This document shows positions 9,343 through 17,397 of a DNA stretch of 37,883 nucleotides, one piece after another (within the stretch, counting starts at the first letter, position 1; every line of letters begins with the position of its first letter). The stretch lies in NCBI RefSeq assembly GCF_009696275.1, contig NZ_VUMI01000053.1, forward strand, positions 1-37,883, read 5' to 3'. The notes beneath the pieces were generated by a model, which was given only the letters and a program-made list of their open reading frames with translations, did not search any database and was not told the origin of the DNA. A program made the translations under genes and the position numbers. The DNA comes from Eisenbergiella porci. GTDB taxonomy: Bacteria; Bacillota; Clostridia; Lachnospirales; Lachnospiraceae.

Positions 9343-9558
9343 TCAGCGGTATTCAACCCTGTCATACCTTACTTCCCGCAGCGTGCCGTCTTCGTCGGTC
9401 ACGAAGTCCGGCATATAAACAGTATCTTCATTGACGAAAAATTTTCTGGCGATTTCTTCCGGGGAAGCGGGTTCTCCTTCCAGATACAAATCAACCCCCT
9501 TGCTGTAAATCTCCCTCAGATGCCTTTCCATCTTTTTCTCGTCCTTCTCTAAATGCAT
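9343..9558 (-). CDS. Small acidic protein of unknown function
   Basis: This encodes a 71-residue protein (MHLEKDEKKMERHL to YDRVEYR). I choose the ATG at 9558 because GGAGGGG lies 9 nt upstream; the longer open frame to 9756 adds a leader without a site. The protein is charged, has no membrane segment and no metal motif, and probably folds as a helix followed by a strand-rich end (residues GEPASPEEIARKFF then MPDFVTDEDG). I do not recognise the family. It is alone on this strand between the GH18 gene and the long mecA upstream region, so context gives no role. Confidence 0.6.
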   Translation of the reverse strand: MHLEKDEKKMERHLREIYSKGVDLYLEGEPASPEEIARKFFVNEDTVYMPDFVTDEDGTLREVRYDRVEYR

Positions 9559-10224
9559 GGTACACACCCCTCCGTATTTTCTATACGGAAAAAGCACCCG
9601 GACAGACGGCGCGGAAAAATCGCCCCAGTCCTTCCCCAAAAGGATCGTGATATATAAATGTGCCCTTCCGTATGACTTTACGGCAGCGACGATATTTAAA
9701 CAGAAAAAAACAAGATGCTCCAGGACATGTATCGCGGAATAAGATAAAAAAACCAATTACAACATGAATTTTGCGAATTAAACGAAACTTAGTGGTAATT
9801 TTGGAAATGATTTTTGTTCCGACAAGCACATAAGCCTGTAAGACATCCTCATACTATTAGATGAGGAGAAGATATAGAGCACACAGGAAAGATCTGGTGT
9901 GTCTATAATATTTGCTTAAAATATGATATAATAGAATCATAAATAAATGAGTGATACAAACTCATTCCGGCTGAGAAACCGCCCTCCTTCTGACACTGAT
10001 TGTCCAGAAGCATCTCTAAAACGAATTATATCCGATAAATGGAAAAATAGCAAGACTAAAATCTTAAAAAAGTTTAAACAGTTTCAAAGGATGCTTGACT
10101 TATTTCTTCCTTAAGTATAATATATTTGATAATCACAGATACTACACAGATATGTTCATTTTACAGGTATTTTCAGTCACACAAGACAACAATTTCAATA
10201 TCTTTATATTAAGGATGTGAGAAC
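9559..10224. other. Long intergenic region upstream of mecA
   Basis: About 670 nt without a convincing gene lie between two divergent genes. It is AT-rich, with TATAAT-like boxes at 9927-9932 and 10116-10121, and a small hairpin CCTCAT/ATGAGG near 9846-9867. No known riboswitch consensus was recognised. The size suggests a long leader or more than one promoter for mecA. Confidence 0.4.
10095..10123 (+). promoter_or_regulatory. Probable sigma-A promoter of mecA
   Basis: TTGACT at 10095-10100 is followed by TATAAT at 10116-10121 with a 15-nt gap, or by TAATAT at 10118-10123 with the ideal 17-nt gap. It lies about 100 nt upstream of the mecA start codon. Confidence 0.5.
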
Positions 10225-10983
10225 ATGAAAATTGAAAAAGTAAATGATCATCAGATTCGTTGTACCCTGACAAAAGCCGACCTGGCAGATCGTGAATTGA
10301 AAATCAGCGAGCTTGCCTATGGCACCGAAAAGGCCAAAAGCCTCTTCCGGGATATGATGCAGCAGGCTTCCCTGAAATTCGGTTTTGAAGCAGAAGACAT
10401 TCCGCTTATGATAGAAGCAATTCCCCTGAACTCCGATTGTATTGTTTTAATCATTACCAAAGTGGAGGATCCGGAGGAACTGGACACACGTTTTTCCAAA
10501 TTTGCCCCCAGTGTTCATGACGACGACAGCCTGGATGATATGATTCAGGATCTGAATGAAGGCGCAGACGATGTTCTCGATTTATTCAAGCGCATTCATG
10601 AAGGCCGCGTGAACGGCGGACAGAACGGACAGAAAACGCTCCGCCAGGAGGAAAAAACTGAAGAAGCCGGAACAGCGGAAGGTTCTGTCAGCCTGACAAG
10701 GATATATTCCTTTGATTCCCTGAATCATCTGACCAGGCTGGCCCACGTACTGAAGGGTTTTTATCACGGCTCCAACTCACTGTATAAGGACAGCAGCACA
10801 GGACGCTATTTCCTGATTGTTACAAGTTCTTCCCATACACCGGAGGAATTCAACAAGCTTTGCAACTGTCTGTCAGAATACGGACGGCAGGAAAAGTCAG
10901 TTCCTGCAGGAGAAGCCTATTTTGAGGAACATCACGAACTGATAATCAGCGAAAACGCTTTACAGAACTTAAGCAAAATCTAA
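10225..10983 (+). CDS. mecA: Adaptor protein MecA
   Basis: This 252-residue protein matches MecA, the adaptor that delivers substrates to the ClpC-ClpP protease in Firmicutes. It has the typical three-part layout: an N-terminal substrate-binding domain (MKIEKVNDHQIRCTLTKADL, residues 1-80), a variable acidic and Glu/Gln-rich linker (~95-150), and a C-terminal ClpC-binding domain (YSFDSLNHLTRLAHVL onward). The start ATG has AAGGATG upstream. In Clostridia its targets are not well known; ComK and Spx control is the Bacillus role. It is a single-gene unit with its own promoter and terminator. Confidence 0.9.
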   Translation: MKIEKVNDHQIRCTLTKADLADRELKISELAYGTEKAKSLFRDMMQQASLKFGFEAEDIPLMIEAIPLNSDCIVLIITKVEDPEELDTRFSKFAPSVHDDDSLDDMIQDLNEGADDVLDLFKRIHEGRVNGGQNGQKTLRQEEKTEEAGTAEGSVSLTRIYSFDSLNHLTRLAHVLKGFYHGSNSLYKDSSTGRYFLIVTSSSHTPEEFNKLCNCLSEYGRQEKSVPAGEAYFEEHHELIISENALQNLSKI

Positions 10984-11029
10984 GAAACAGACGGGCACGC
11001 GCCTTATTGGCAGCGTGCCCGTCTGTTTC
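10984..11029. terminator. Terminator of mecA
   Basis: A perfect 17-bp stem (10984-11000 with 11013-11029, core CAGACGGGCACGC) starts right after the mecA stop codon and ends in TTTC TTCCC. The stem base is A/T-rich on both sides. Confidence 0.85.
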
Positions 11030-11165
11030 TTCCCGTATTCAAAGGCTCCATCCCCGCTAACAGCCCTTATATGCCGCACGCACATGCCAGGCCAAAGCAG
11101 CCTGCCATCCCGTCACCCGCGCCGCATAAATGTCGGTACACAGCATGTCCGCCCCTGAAAATTGA

Positions 11166-11357
11166 TTATAATGCAGCAATCTTGCTCATTAAATCTTCAA
11201 TATCCATTCCATGAACCATAGCCGCTTCTTCCAGGCTTTCACCCTGAGCAGAAGGACATCCCAGGCAATGCATGCCTGCTTCCATAAGAATGGGAGCAAC
11301 CTCGGGATTGGCTCTTAAGATTTCACCAATTGTCATTTCCTTAGTAATCTGCGCCAT
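11166..11357 (-). CDS. DUF1858 domain protein (ScdA/hybrid-cluster-like small domain)
   Basis: This is a 63-residue protein made of one DUF1858 domain. It has the family pattern [39 protein letters not shown], in which the CxxC-like pair (Cys31 and Cys34) is the hallmark. This domain occurs alone or fused to iron-sulfur repair and hybrid cluster proteins and is thought to be redox-related, but its reaction is unknown. The ATG at 11357 is preceded by GGAGG; the longer open frame to 11444 adds a leader outside the family. It is divergent from the pyruvate formate-lyase cluster, a fitting neighbour for an oxygen-sensitive enzyme, though this link is inference. Confidence 0.85.
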   Translation of the reverse strand: MAQITKEMTIGEILRANPEVAPILMEAGMHCLGCPSAQGESLEEAAMVHGMDIEDLMSKIAAL

Positions 11358-11605
11358 TTCGCTTACCTCCTTTTCCTTAGAAACTATCAGCAGGCCCCTG
11401 CCGGCTGATTTTCTTAGTATAATACTTTTCCCCAAATTACGCAAGATATGCGAGTGTATAAGGAAAAAGGAAAAAGCCAGACAACATAATCCAAATAGAA
11501 ATCAATAATATATGAAATACTAAATCAAATATACTTTTTCATCATACAAAATATGGCAGAACAACAACAACAACATTCCTCACACAAAACCTACCGCTGC
11601 CACCA

Positions 11606-11983
11606 GGGGCAAAACGCATCCGCCCCAGTTCCTTCCGTCTTTTACGGGGGCGCCGGAGCCGGGCTTCTCCTTCTTCAGGGGGGCTGCGGTGGGGGTGTTT
11701 TCCGTGCCATATGAAAAAACGACGCTGTTTCTTACTGCTTCGGATGGCCAGGATCCGGCCGCCCCTAGCGGCCTGTCTGACGAACGCAGCCGACGCCAGT
11801 CGCTGCGTGAGGAGTTTTGGCCGCGTTGGCCGAATCCTGGCCAACCGAAACAGTTAGAAACAGCCCGTTTTTGAAACTGGCACAGAAAATACCCCCACCG
11901 CAGCCCCCCCTGAAGAAGGAGAAGCCCGGCTCCGGCGCCCCCCGTAAAAAGCGGAAGGAACTGGGGCGGATGCGTTTTGCCCC
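11606..11983. repeat. Long inverted repeat (~380 nt hairpin)
   Basis: The left arm (11606 to about 11774) is the reverse complement of the right arm (about 11819 to 11983) with few mismatches. Paired blocks include GCATCCGCCCCAGTTCCTTC with its complement near 11953-11974, the GCCGGAGCCGGGCTTCTCC region, GGGGGGCTGCGGTGGGGGT, and GGCCAGGATCCGGCC against GGCCGAATCCTGGCC. The centre is a smaller hairpin with arms ACGCAG and CTGCGT. Small open frames on both strands are by-products of the repeat. It lies upstream of the pflB promoter, so it is probably not in that transcript. A MITE-like element or a structured RNA are both possible. Confidence 0.85.
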
Positions 11984-12060
11984 GTTCCCCCGCTTATTGA
12001 TAAATTTTATTAAAAAAGTATAAAACCGGGGTTTGTTTACAAAAAAGAACAGTCCGCGCC
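11984..12060. other. Spacer between inverted repeat and pflB promoter
   Basis: This short AT-rich segment separates the right arm of the inverted repeat from the pflB promoter. No binding site was recognised. Confidence 0.3.
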
Positions 12061-12089
12061 TTGACGCGGCTTTCCGGGAAACATATAAT
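12061..12089 (+). promoter_or_regulatory. Sigma-A promoter of the pyruvate formate-lyase cluster
   Basis: TTGACG at 12061-12066 and TATAAT at 12084-12089 are separated by exactly 17 nt, close to the ideal promoter. It leaves an untranslated leader of about 115 nt before the TTG start of pflB. Confidence 0.8.
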
Positions 12090-12212
12090 ACAGGTGCGGG
12101 TGAGACCTGATGGTGTTCTATCCGCAGTTTTTTACGGTTCGCATTTGGGGACCGTCTGCCCGTTTAACATCTACATTTGATACTGCCCCGGCAGTAGAAG
12201 AGGAGGAAAATC

Positions 12213-14264
12213 TTGAGAACAGAATGGAATGGTTTTATAGGCGGTGACTGGGAGCACGAAATCAATGTGCGCGATTTTATCCAGAAGAATTACCACCCTT
12301 ATGACGGAGATGAAGCTTTTCTTGCCGGACCTACACAGAATACCCTGGAGCTTTGGGATGAGGTTCTGGATCTGAGCCGTAAGGAAAGAGAAGCCGGCGG
12401 TGTCCTGGATATGGATACCAAAGTCATTTCCACCATTACGTCCCATGGTCCCGGATATCTTGATAAATCCAAAGAAACTATTGTAGGCCTTCAGACCGAT
12501 GCCCCTTTTAAGCGTTCCCTGCAGCCCTACGGCGGCATCCGTATGGCACAGAAGGCATGTGCTGACAACGGCTATACTTTGGATGCGGATGTGGAGGAAT
12601 TCTTCTCCACCCACAGAAAGACTCATAATGCAGGCGTTTTTGATGCCTATACCCCTGAGATGCGCGCATGCCGCAGCGCCCACATCATTACCGGCCTTCC
12701 GGATGCCTACGGCCGCGGAAGAATTATCGGAGACTACAGAAGAATCGCCCTTTACGGCATCGACCGTCTGATCGAGGACAAGCTGGCACAGAAGGAATCC
12801 ACCGGAAGCACGATGACCGATGATGTAATCCGCCTTCGTGAAGAAATTTCCGAGCAGATCGTTGCCCTGAAAATGATGAAGCAGATGGCGGCATCCTATG
12901 GCTGTGACATTTCAAAACCGGCTGCCAATGTTCAGGAAGCCATTCAGGCAACCTACTTCGGTTATCTTTCCGCAGTAAAGGAACAGAACGGAGCCGCCAT
13001 GTCCCTGGGCCGCACCTCCACCTTCCTTGATATTTATTCAGAACGAGATCTTGCCCTGGGAACCTTTACGGAAGAGCAGATTCAGGAATTTATTGATCAC
13101 TTCATCATGAAGCTGAGAATCATCAAATTTGCACGTACACCGGAATATAACGAGCTGTTCTCCGGCGACCCCGTATGGATTACGGAATCCCTGGCAGGCG
13201 TAGGCGTTGACGGACGCCACATGGCAACAAAGATGTCCTTCCGTTACCTGAATACACTGACCAACCTGGGACCTTCCCCGGAACCCAACCTGACCGTACT
13301 CTGGTCAACCAGGCTGCCTGTTAACTTCAAACGTTACTGCGCGAAGATGTCCATCCAGACTTCTTCCATCCAGTATGAAAATGATGATTTAATGCGCGTT
13401 ATCCACGGCGATGACTACGGCATTGCCTGCTGTGTATCCTCCATGAGAATCGGTAAGGAAATGCAGTTCTTCGGCGCCCGTGCCAATCTGGCAAAATGTC
13501 TGCTTTACGCTCTCAACGGCGGTATCGACGAGAAGACAAGAAAGCAGGTAGGTCCCAAATACCGTAAGTATGAAGGAGATGTACTGGAATACGATAAGGT
13601 AATGGATGCATTCCATGACATGATGGAATGGCTTGCCGGCGTTTATGTTAACACCCTGAACGTTATCCATTATATGCATGACAAATACTGCTATGAAAGA
13701 GCGCAGATGGCTCTTCACGACAGAGACGTACGCCGTTATTTTGCAACCGGCATCGCCGGGCTTTCCGTTGTGGCGGATTCCCTTTCCGCGATTAAATATG
13801 CAAAGGTTGAGCCCATCCGCGACGAGGACGGCATTATTGTAGATTTCAAAACCACCGGTGACTTCCCGAAATACGGAAATGATGATGACCGTGTGGATAC
13901 CATTGCCAGGGAGCTGGTGTCCAGCTTCATGACCATGGTAAGGAGACATCACACCTACAGGGACGGCTTCCCCACCACCTCCGTACTGACCATTACCTCC
14001 AACGTGGTTTACGGAAAGGCAACCGGGGCCACACCTGACGGCCGTAAGGCCGGAGAGCCTTTTGCTCCCGGCGCCAACCCGATGCATGGACGCGACACCC
14101 ATGGCGCGGTAGCTTCCATGTCCTCCGTATCCAAGCTGCCTTTTAAGGATGCACAGGATGGTATTTCCAATACCTTTACCATCATCCCCGGCGCACTTGG
14201 GAAAGAGGATGAGATATTTGCAGGAGACATTGAAATCGACCTTGATACACTGCCTCAGGAGTAA
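12213..14264 (+). CDS. pflB: Pyruvate formate-lyase core protein lacking the glycyl radical domain
   Basis: This 683-residue protein is the catalytic core of formate C-acetyltransferase, which splits pyruvate with CoA into acetyl-CoA and formate. It matches the family from the first residues ([20 protein letters not shown]) through the active-site pair Cys406-Cys407 in [10 protein letters not shown] and the segment [17 protein letters not shown]. It then ends at LDTLPQE, where classical enzymes continue for about 75 residues with the glycyl radical loop. That domain is encoded separately at 14555-14797. The start is a TTG with AGGAGG at ideal distance. The stop codon is followed 14 nt later by the next gene. 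Either the radical subunit acts in trans, as GrcA/YfiD does for damaged PFL, or the gene was split by an event now stabilised. Confidence 0.93.
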   Translation: MRTEWNGFIGGDWEHEINVRDFIQKNYHPYDGDEAFLAGPTQNTLELWDEVLDLSRKEREAGGVLDMDTKVISTITSHGPGYLDKSKETIVGLQTDAPFKRSLQPYGGIRMAQKACADNGYTLDADVEEFFSTHRKTHNAGVFDAYTPEMRACRSAHIITGLPDAYGRGRIIGDYRRIALYGIDRLIEDKLAQKESTGSTMTDDVIRLREEISEQIVALKMMKQMAASYGCDISKPAANVQEAIQATYFGYLSAVKEQNGAAMSLGRTSTFLDIYSERDLALGTFTEEQIQEFIDHFIMKLRIIKFARTPEYNELFSGDPVWITESLAGVGVDGRHMATKMSFRYLNTLTNLGPSPEPNLTVLWSTRLPVNFKRYCAKMSIQTSSIQYENDDLMRVIHGDDYGIACCVSSMRIGKEMQFFGARANLAKCLLYALNGGIDEKTRKQVGPKYRKYEGDVLEYDKVMDAFHDMMEWLAGVYVNTLNVIHYMHDKYCYERAQMALHDRDVRRYFATGIAGLSVVADSLSAIKYAKVEPIRDEDGIIVDFKTTGDFPKYGNDDDRVDTIARELVSSFMTMVRRHHTYRDGFPTTSVLTITSNVVYGKATGATPDGRKAGEPFAPGANPMHGRDTHGAVASMSSVSKLPFKDAQDGISNTFTIIPGALGKEDEIFAGDIEIDLDTLPQE

Positions 14265-14278
14265 AAGGAGCTGATTTT

Positions 14279-14485
14279 ATGGATCAACAGGCTATGATAG
14301 ACGATCTGGTCAGGATGCTGGATGCCGGTGCGCAGGAAGGCGTGGGCCATATTAACGTGGCTATTGACGCTTCCCGCCCCGGCGGCAGGAAGGTACAGAC
14401 CGGATGCCCGGAATGCTCGGCCGCACCGCTGGCCTGCAGCGTTCCCACCCTCCACGAGGGTCTTGACAGAACTGAAAACGAATGA
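14279..14485 (+). CDS. Small Cys-containing protein, glycyl-radical-domain-like N-terminus
   Basis: This 68-residue protein lies between the PFL core and the separate glycyl radical protein. Residues 5-30 (MIDDLVRMLDAGAQEGVGHI) resemble the start of the glycyl radical domain, where the neighbour has [20 protein letters not shown]. The rest is different: it contains CPECSAAPLACSVPTLHEG and lacks the radical Gly motif RVSGYAV. AAAAGGAG lies at good distance from its ATG, so it is probably translated. The Cys-rich tail could bind metal or act in redox control, but the function is unknown. A partial duplication of the radical domain that gained a new tail is the simplest origin. Confidence 0.7.
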   Translation: MDQQAMIDDLVRMLDAGAQEGVGHINVAIDASRPGGRKVQTGCPECSAAPLACSVPTLHEGLDRTENE

Positions 14486-14554
14486 TTTATGCTGCTGTTC
14501 CTGCAGGAACGGCTGCTGATTCTTCTCTCCCGAGAAAAGAAAGGAAGGCAAACT

Positions 14555-14797
14555 ATGGAAGCTAACAACGCACAGATTGACAATCTTGTTTCTTTACTGG
14601 ACGGCTATGCTGAAAAAGGCGGCCATCATCTCAACGTCAACGTACTGAACCGTGAAACTCTTCTGGATGCCCAGAAGCACCCGGAAAAATATCCTCAGCT
14701 GACGATCCGTGTATCAGGCTATGCCGTAAACTTCATTAAGCTTACACCGGAACAGCAGGCAGATGTTATTTCCCGTACGTTCCATGAAGCGCTGTAA
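14555..14797 (+). CDS. Separate glycyl radical domain protein (PFL subunit / GrcA-like)
   Basis: This 80-residue protein is the missing C-terminal domain of pyruvate formate-lyase. It holds [21 protein letters not shown], then [18 protein letters not shown], in which the Gly of SGY is the site of the stable radical, then the family end [19 protein letters not shown] precedes the ATG at 14555; an upstream in-frame start at 14489 has no good site. It closely resembles GrcA (YfiD), which in enteric bacteria replaces an oxygen-damaged radical domain. Here, however, it is the only such domain next to a core that lacks one, so it is likely an essential subunit. Its activator is encoded just downstream. 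Confidence 0.9.
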   Translation: MEANNAQIDNLVSLLDGYAEKGGHHLNVNVLNRETLLDAQKHPEKYPQLTIRVSGYAVNFIKLTPEQQADVISRTFHEAL

Positions 14798-14817
14798 TTA
14801 TAATTGTAAGTAAAACG

Positions 14818-14871
14818 GACAGGCCCTGCACGGAAAACCCGCCAAACCACCGGTTTCCCGCAGGGCCTGTC
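14818..14871. terminator. Hairpin between the PFL operon and pflA
   Basis: A 12-bp perfect stem GACAGGCCCTGC/GCAGGGCCTGTC encloses a second stem (CGGAAAACC/GGTTTCCCG, one mismatch). No T tract follows; instead a TATAAT box (14876-14881) follows. It may partly terminate or stabilise the upstream mRNA so that pflA is made in smaller amount. Confidence 0.65.
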
Positions 14872-14925
14872 GTGCTATAATAGGATTAGGAGCAAATGAC
14901 AGCTTTGATAAGCAGGAGGATAATT

Positions 14926-15717
14926 ATGCCAACATCTACGCAGGAAAGCACACCTTCACCGGGAAGAATACATTCCATAGAAAGCTTCGGTACAGTAGAC
15001 GGTCCGGGCGTCAGATTTGTCGTATTTTTGCAGGGATGCCCCATGCGCTGCGCCTACTGCCACAATCCTGATACCTGGGAAATAAATGCGGGGTCTTACA
15101 TTTCTGCAGAACAGATTATGGAAAGCTATGAGCGTAACAAAAGCTTCTACAAGGACGGCGGCATCACGGTAACCGGCGGAGAGCCTCTGCTCCAGCTGGA
15201 TTTTCTGACAGAATTATTCACGCTGGCCAAAAAGGATAATATCCACACCTGTATCGACACCTCCGGAATTCCATTCGCACCTTCCAACAGGGAATGGATG
15301 AAAAAGCTGGATATTCTTCTGGGAATGACCGATTTGGTCATGCTGGACATTAAACATATTGATCCCAAATGCCATAAGGATCTGACCGGCTGCCCGAATG
15401 ACAACATCCTCCGTTTTGCCTGGTATCTGGATAAGAAAAAAGTACCCGTATGGATCCGCCATGTGGTGGTTCCCACCTTAACCGATGATGAAAGCTTCCT
15501 GTACAGACTGGGATGGTTTATAGGAGGGTTGGGTAACCTCAAAGCCCTGGACGTCCTGCCTTACCATACAATGGGAAAAGCAAAGTATGAAAAGCTGGGA
15601 ATTCCCTACCGGCTGAAGGGCATCCCCCCCATGGACAGACCCACTCTTTTGCTCAAAAAGCAGTCGATTCTTAAGGGTATCAAGGACCGGAGGAATCAGA
15701 AGCCGGCTTCATCATAA
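14926..15717 (+). CDS. pflA: Pyruvate formate-lyase activating enzyme (radical SAM)
   Basis: This 263-residue radical SAM enzyme removes a hydrogen from the PFL glycine to generate the radical. It has the CxxxCxxC cluster site as Cys38, Cys42 and Cys45 (GCPMRCAYC), the TVTGGEPLLQ SAM segment (ITVTGGEPLL) and the VLPYHTMGKAKYEKLG C-terminal end typical of PflA. AGGAGG stands before the ATG at 14926; an in-frame ATG at 14896 has no such site. It follows the radical domain gene by 128 nt, with a hairpin in between. Because the radical acceptor is here a free small protein, the activase would dock on that protein rather than on a full-length PFL, which is inference. Confidence 0.95.
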   Translation: MPTSTQESTPSPGRIHSIESFGTVDGPGVRFVVFLQGCPMRCAYCHNPDTWEINAGSYISAEQIMESYERNKSFYKDGGITVTGGEPLLQLDFLTELFTLAKKDNIHTCIDTSGIPFAPSNREWMKKLDILLGMTDLVMLDIKHIDPKCHKDLTGCPNDNILRFAWYLDKKKVPVWIRHVVVPTLTDDESFLYRLGWFIGGLGNLKALDVLPYHTMGKAKYEKLGIPYRLKGIPPMDRPTLLLKKQSILKGIKDRRNQKPASS

Positions 15718-15987
15718 GCTGTAACGGACTTTCGGATTAATCTGATTTTATTTTTATTAAAATATGTAAAATACGGCATATTTTCGCACGGAACCCATAT
15801 ATTGTATATATTGCAATAATATTGTTTCTGTGGAATCAAAACAGTTACTGCATCTGTATATTTGTTCCTCAAAAAGTACAAAAAATCGCCGATAATTCAC
15901 AAAAAATAGCTTGTATTAAATGATTTTCTATATTAGAATAAGTAATGATAATCAACAAAGTCTATAAGAATAAAGGAGGATATCATT
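15718..15987. promoter_or_regulatory. Spacer with promoter of the ferredoxin gene
   Basis: This AT-rich gap contains TTGTAT at 15911-15916 and TAGAAT at 15934-15939 separated by 17 nt, a reasonable promoter about 50 nt before the ferredoxin start. No strong terminator for pflA was seen in the first half. Confidence 0.55.
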
Positions 15988-16158
15988 ATGGCATATGTAA
16001 TTAGTGACGCTTGTGTAAGCTGCGGAACATGTGAAGGACAGTGTCCTGTTGGCGCTATCTCTGCAGGAGATGGACAGTATGTAATCGACGCCAATACCTG
16101 TATCGAATGTGGTTCCTGTGCAGGAGCTTGCCCTACAGGCGCTATTTCCCAGGAATAA
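15988..16158 (+). CDS. 2[4Fe-4S] ferredoxin
   Basis: This encodes a 56-residue clostridial-type ferredoxin (MAYVISDACVSCG...). It has two CxxCxxCxxxC cluster motifs: Cys9, 12, 15, 19 and Cys38, 41, 44, 48, each followed by Pro as usual. It carries low-potential electrons between enzymes such as pyruvate:ferredoxin oxidoreductase and hydrogenase. AAAGGAGGA lies 9 nt upstream of the ATG. It could supply the reductant for pflA, which needs a reduced cluster, but proximity is the only evidence. Confidence 0.96.
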   Translation: MAYVISDACVSCGTCEGQCPVGAISAGDGQYVIDANTCIECGSCAGACPTGAISQE

Positions 16159-16235
16159 GTAATAATATTCAGGTATCTGCGCTTTTTGCGCTGATAACGC
16201 ATTCCTGCGTGAAACAACATAAGGACTTCAGGAAG

Positions 16236-16272
16236 GAAGCATTCAAAATAATGAATGCTTCTTTCTTTTTTC
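16236..16272 (+). terminator. Terminator of the ferredoxin gene
   Basis: The stem GAAGCATTCA/TGAATGCTTC (16236-16245 and 16252-16261) is followed by TTTCTTTTTTC on the plus strand. It overlaps the last codons of the convergent regulator gene, whose stop lies at 16243-16245. Confidence 0.8.
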
Positions 16273-17310
16273 TTCACTTTTCTGAGCCTTGCGTTCCTTC
16301 ACAGCCTGTCTTTTCCTCTCCCTGCGTTCTTTTCCGGTCAGGCCTCTGCCGCTGTACTGCTTTATCAGCTCGTCCAGCTTTTTATAATGCTCCTCTTCCC
16401 TTTCCGTTCTCTGCCTGTCTCTTTTTTCGCTTTCCTCCTCCTGGATACGGAACTGATAATCCATCTCCTTCATGATCGTCTCTTTGATCTCCCGCGTAAG
16501 ATCCTGGTTGTTTTCCCTGACAGCCTGCGCCACCAGATTATGTAAAAGAAGCTGCAAACGGGCGCTCTTATCCTGAAGCTGCCTGTCATCCCGTTCGTTA
16601 AGCTCTGCCTGTGTGCTGCGCACCGGCTGTATGTGTTCCCTGATGGGCACCATGACCTGAAGTGTGCTGTCTGTGAGCACCGTACGGATTGCCTTCAGCT
16701 GCAAACCCTGTTGCTTCAGCTTCTTAATTTCCCTGAACTGTTCCACATCCTCTCTTGTATAGTATCTGTGCCCCAGCTCATTCCTCCTGATAGGGAGCTT
16801 CAGTTCTTCCTCCCAGTATCTGAGCACATGGCTCTCCACTCCTACCAGTTTTGCCGTTTCCGAAATGAGATACATGTCCTTTTCCAAATCGGGCTGCTCC
16901 TGCCCTGCTGTCTCCGGCTGTCCCGCTGCCCCTAACTGTCCTGTTGCCCCTGTTTGTCCTGTTGTCCCTGACTCTCCCGCCATCCCTGGCTGACCCGCTG
17001 TCCCTGACTGTCTCGCTGTCCCGGCAAGACCCGACGGCTGAATTTGTCCGGCTGCACCTGTCAGGTCTGCTGCCTGTACTTGTCCTGCCGCACCTCCCTG
17101 TTCTGCCGGATTTGTTTGCCCCGCCTTTTCTTTTCTCCCCGGCTGCTCTCTCTGTTTCTTCTCTGTGTTCTTAGCCTTCTGTGTTTTCTGCGCCTGCCTG
17201 TTTTGTGTTTGTTCCACATACTTCGTATTCATTTCCTCACCCTCTCTTTCCACCGGTTTTTCATCTCTTTCAATCACTGCCGCCCTGCTGGCTGATTTTT
17301 TACTGCTCAT
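16243..17310 (-). CDS. MerR-type regulator with collagen-like N-terminal tract
   Basis: This 355-residue protein has a MerR-type winged helix domain at about 146-212 (LISETAKLVGVESHVLRYWE, then YYTREDVEQFREIKKLKQQG). A coiled C-terminal region rich in Arg/Lys/Glu follows. Before the DNA-binding domain stands a low-complexity tract (~62-137). Within it residues 103-132 form ten uninterrupted Gly-X-Y triplets (GTAGQPGMAGESGTTGQTGA onward), as in collagen-like proteins. AGGAGG precedes the ATG at 17310. No ligand-binding domain is visible, so the signal it senses is unknown. It lies downstream of dnaB but is separated from it by a terminator, so it is probably its own unit. The Gly tract is encoded at 16915-17004. 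Confidence 0.85.
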   Translation of the reverse strand: MSSKKSASRAAVIERDEKPVEREGEEMNTKYVEQTQNRQAQKTQKAKNTEKKQREQPGRKEKAGQTNPAEQGGAAGQVQAADLTGAAGQIQPSGLAGTARQSGTAGQPGMAGESGTTGQTGATGQLGAAGQPETAGQEQPDLEKDMYLISETAKLVGVESHVLRYWEEELKLPIRRNELGHRYYTREDVEQFREIKKLKQQGLQLKAIRTVLTDSTLQVMVPIREHIQPVRSTQAELNERDDRQLQDKSARLQLLLHNLVAQAVRENNQDLTREIKETIMKEMDYQFRIQEEESEKRDRQRTEREEEHYKKLDELIKQYSGRGLTGKERRERKRQAVKERKAQKSEEKRKKHSLF

Positions 17311-17361
17311 TTTTCCTCCTGTCTGCCGCCGACTGCGGCATATCTGTTTTATTTTTATAAA

Positions 17362-17397
17362 AAAAGAGAACGCCAGCCTCAGGTTGGGTTCTCTTTT
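17362..17397 (-). terminator. Terminator after dnaB
   Basis: A stem with arms AAAAGAGAAC (17362-17371) and GTTCTCTTTT (17388-17397), plus an inner CCAGCCT/AGGTTGG stem, is followed on the minus strand by a long T tract (complement of A residues at 17359-17366). It would end the gdpP-rplI-dnaB transcript. Confidence 0.8.

Noticed and set aside
9960-10080. GGCTGAGAAACCGCCC-like segment suggesting a TPP riboswitch upstream of mecA
   Set aside because: Only one short element is similar, the other conserved helices are missing and mecA is not a thiamine gene.
11040-11165. Possible short Cys-rich peptide on the minus strand (CGAGDGMAGCFGLACACGI)
   Set aside because: It is only about 24 residues with no clear start site; it looks peptide-like but cannot be told from chance without conservation data.
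11542-12023. Two open frames (100 and 68 residues) on opposite strands in the inverted repeat
   Set aside because: They share the peptide RRKELGRMRFAP because both read the same repeat arm; this is a product of the palindrome, not of two genes.
16900-17127. Repetitive DNA resembling a CRISPR or satellite array
   Set aside because: The repeat is a run of Gly-X-Y codons inside an open frame; units are short, without spacers.
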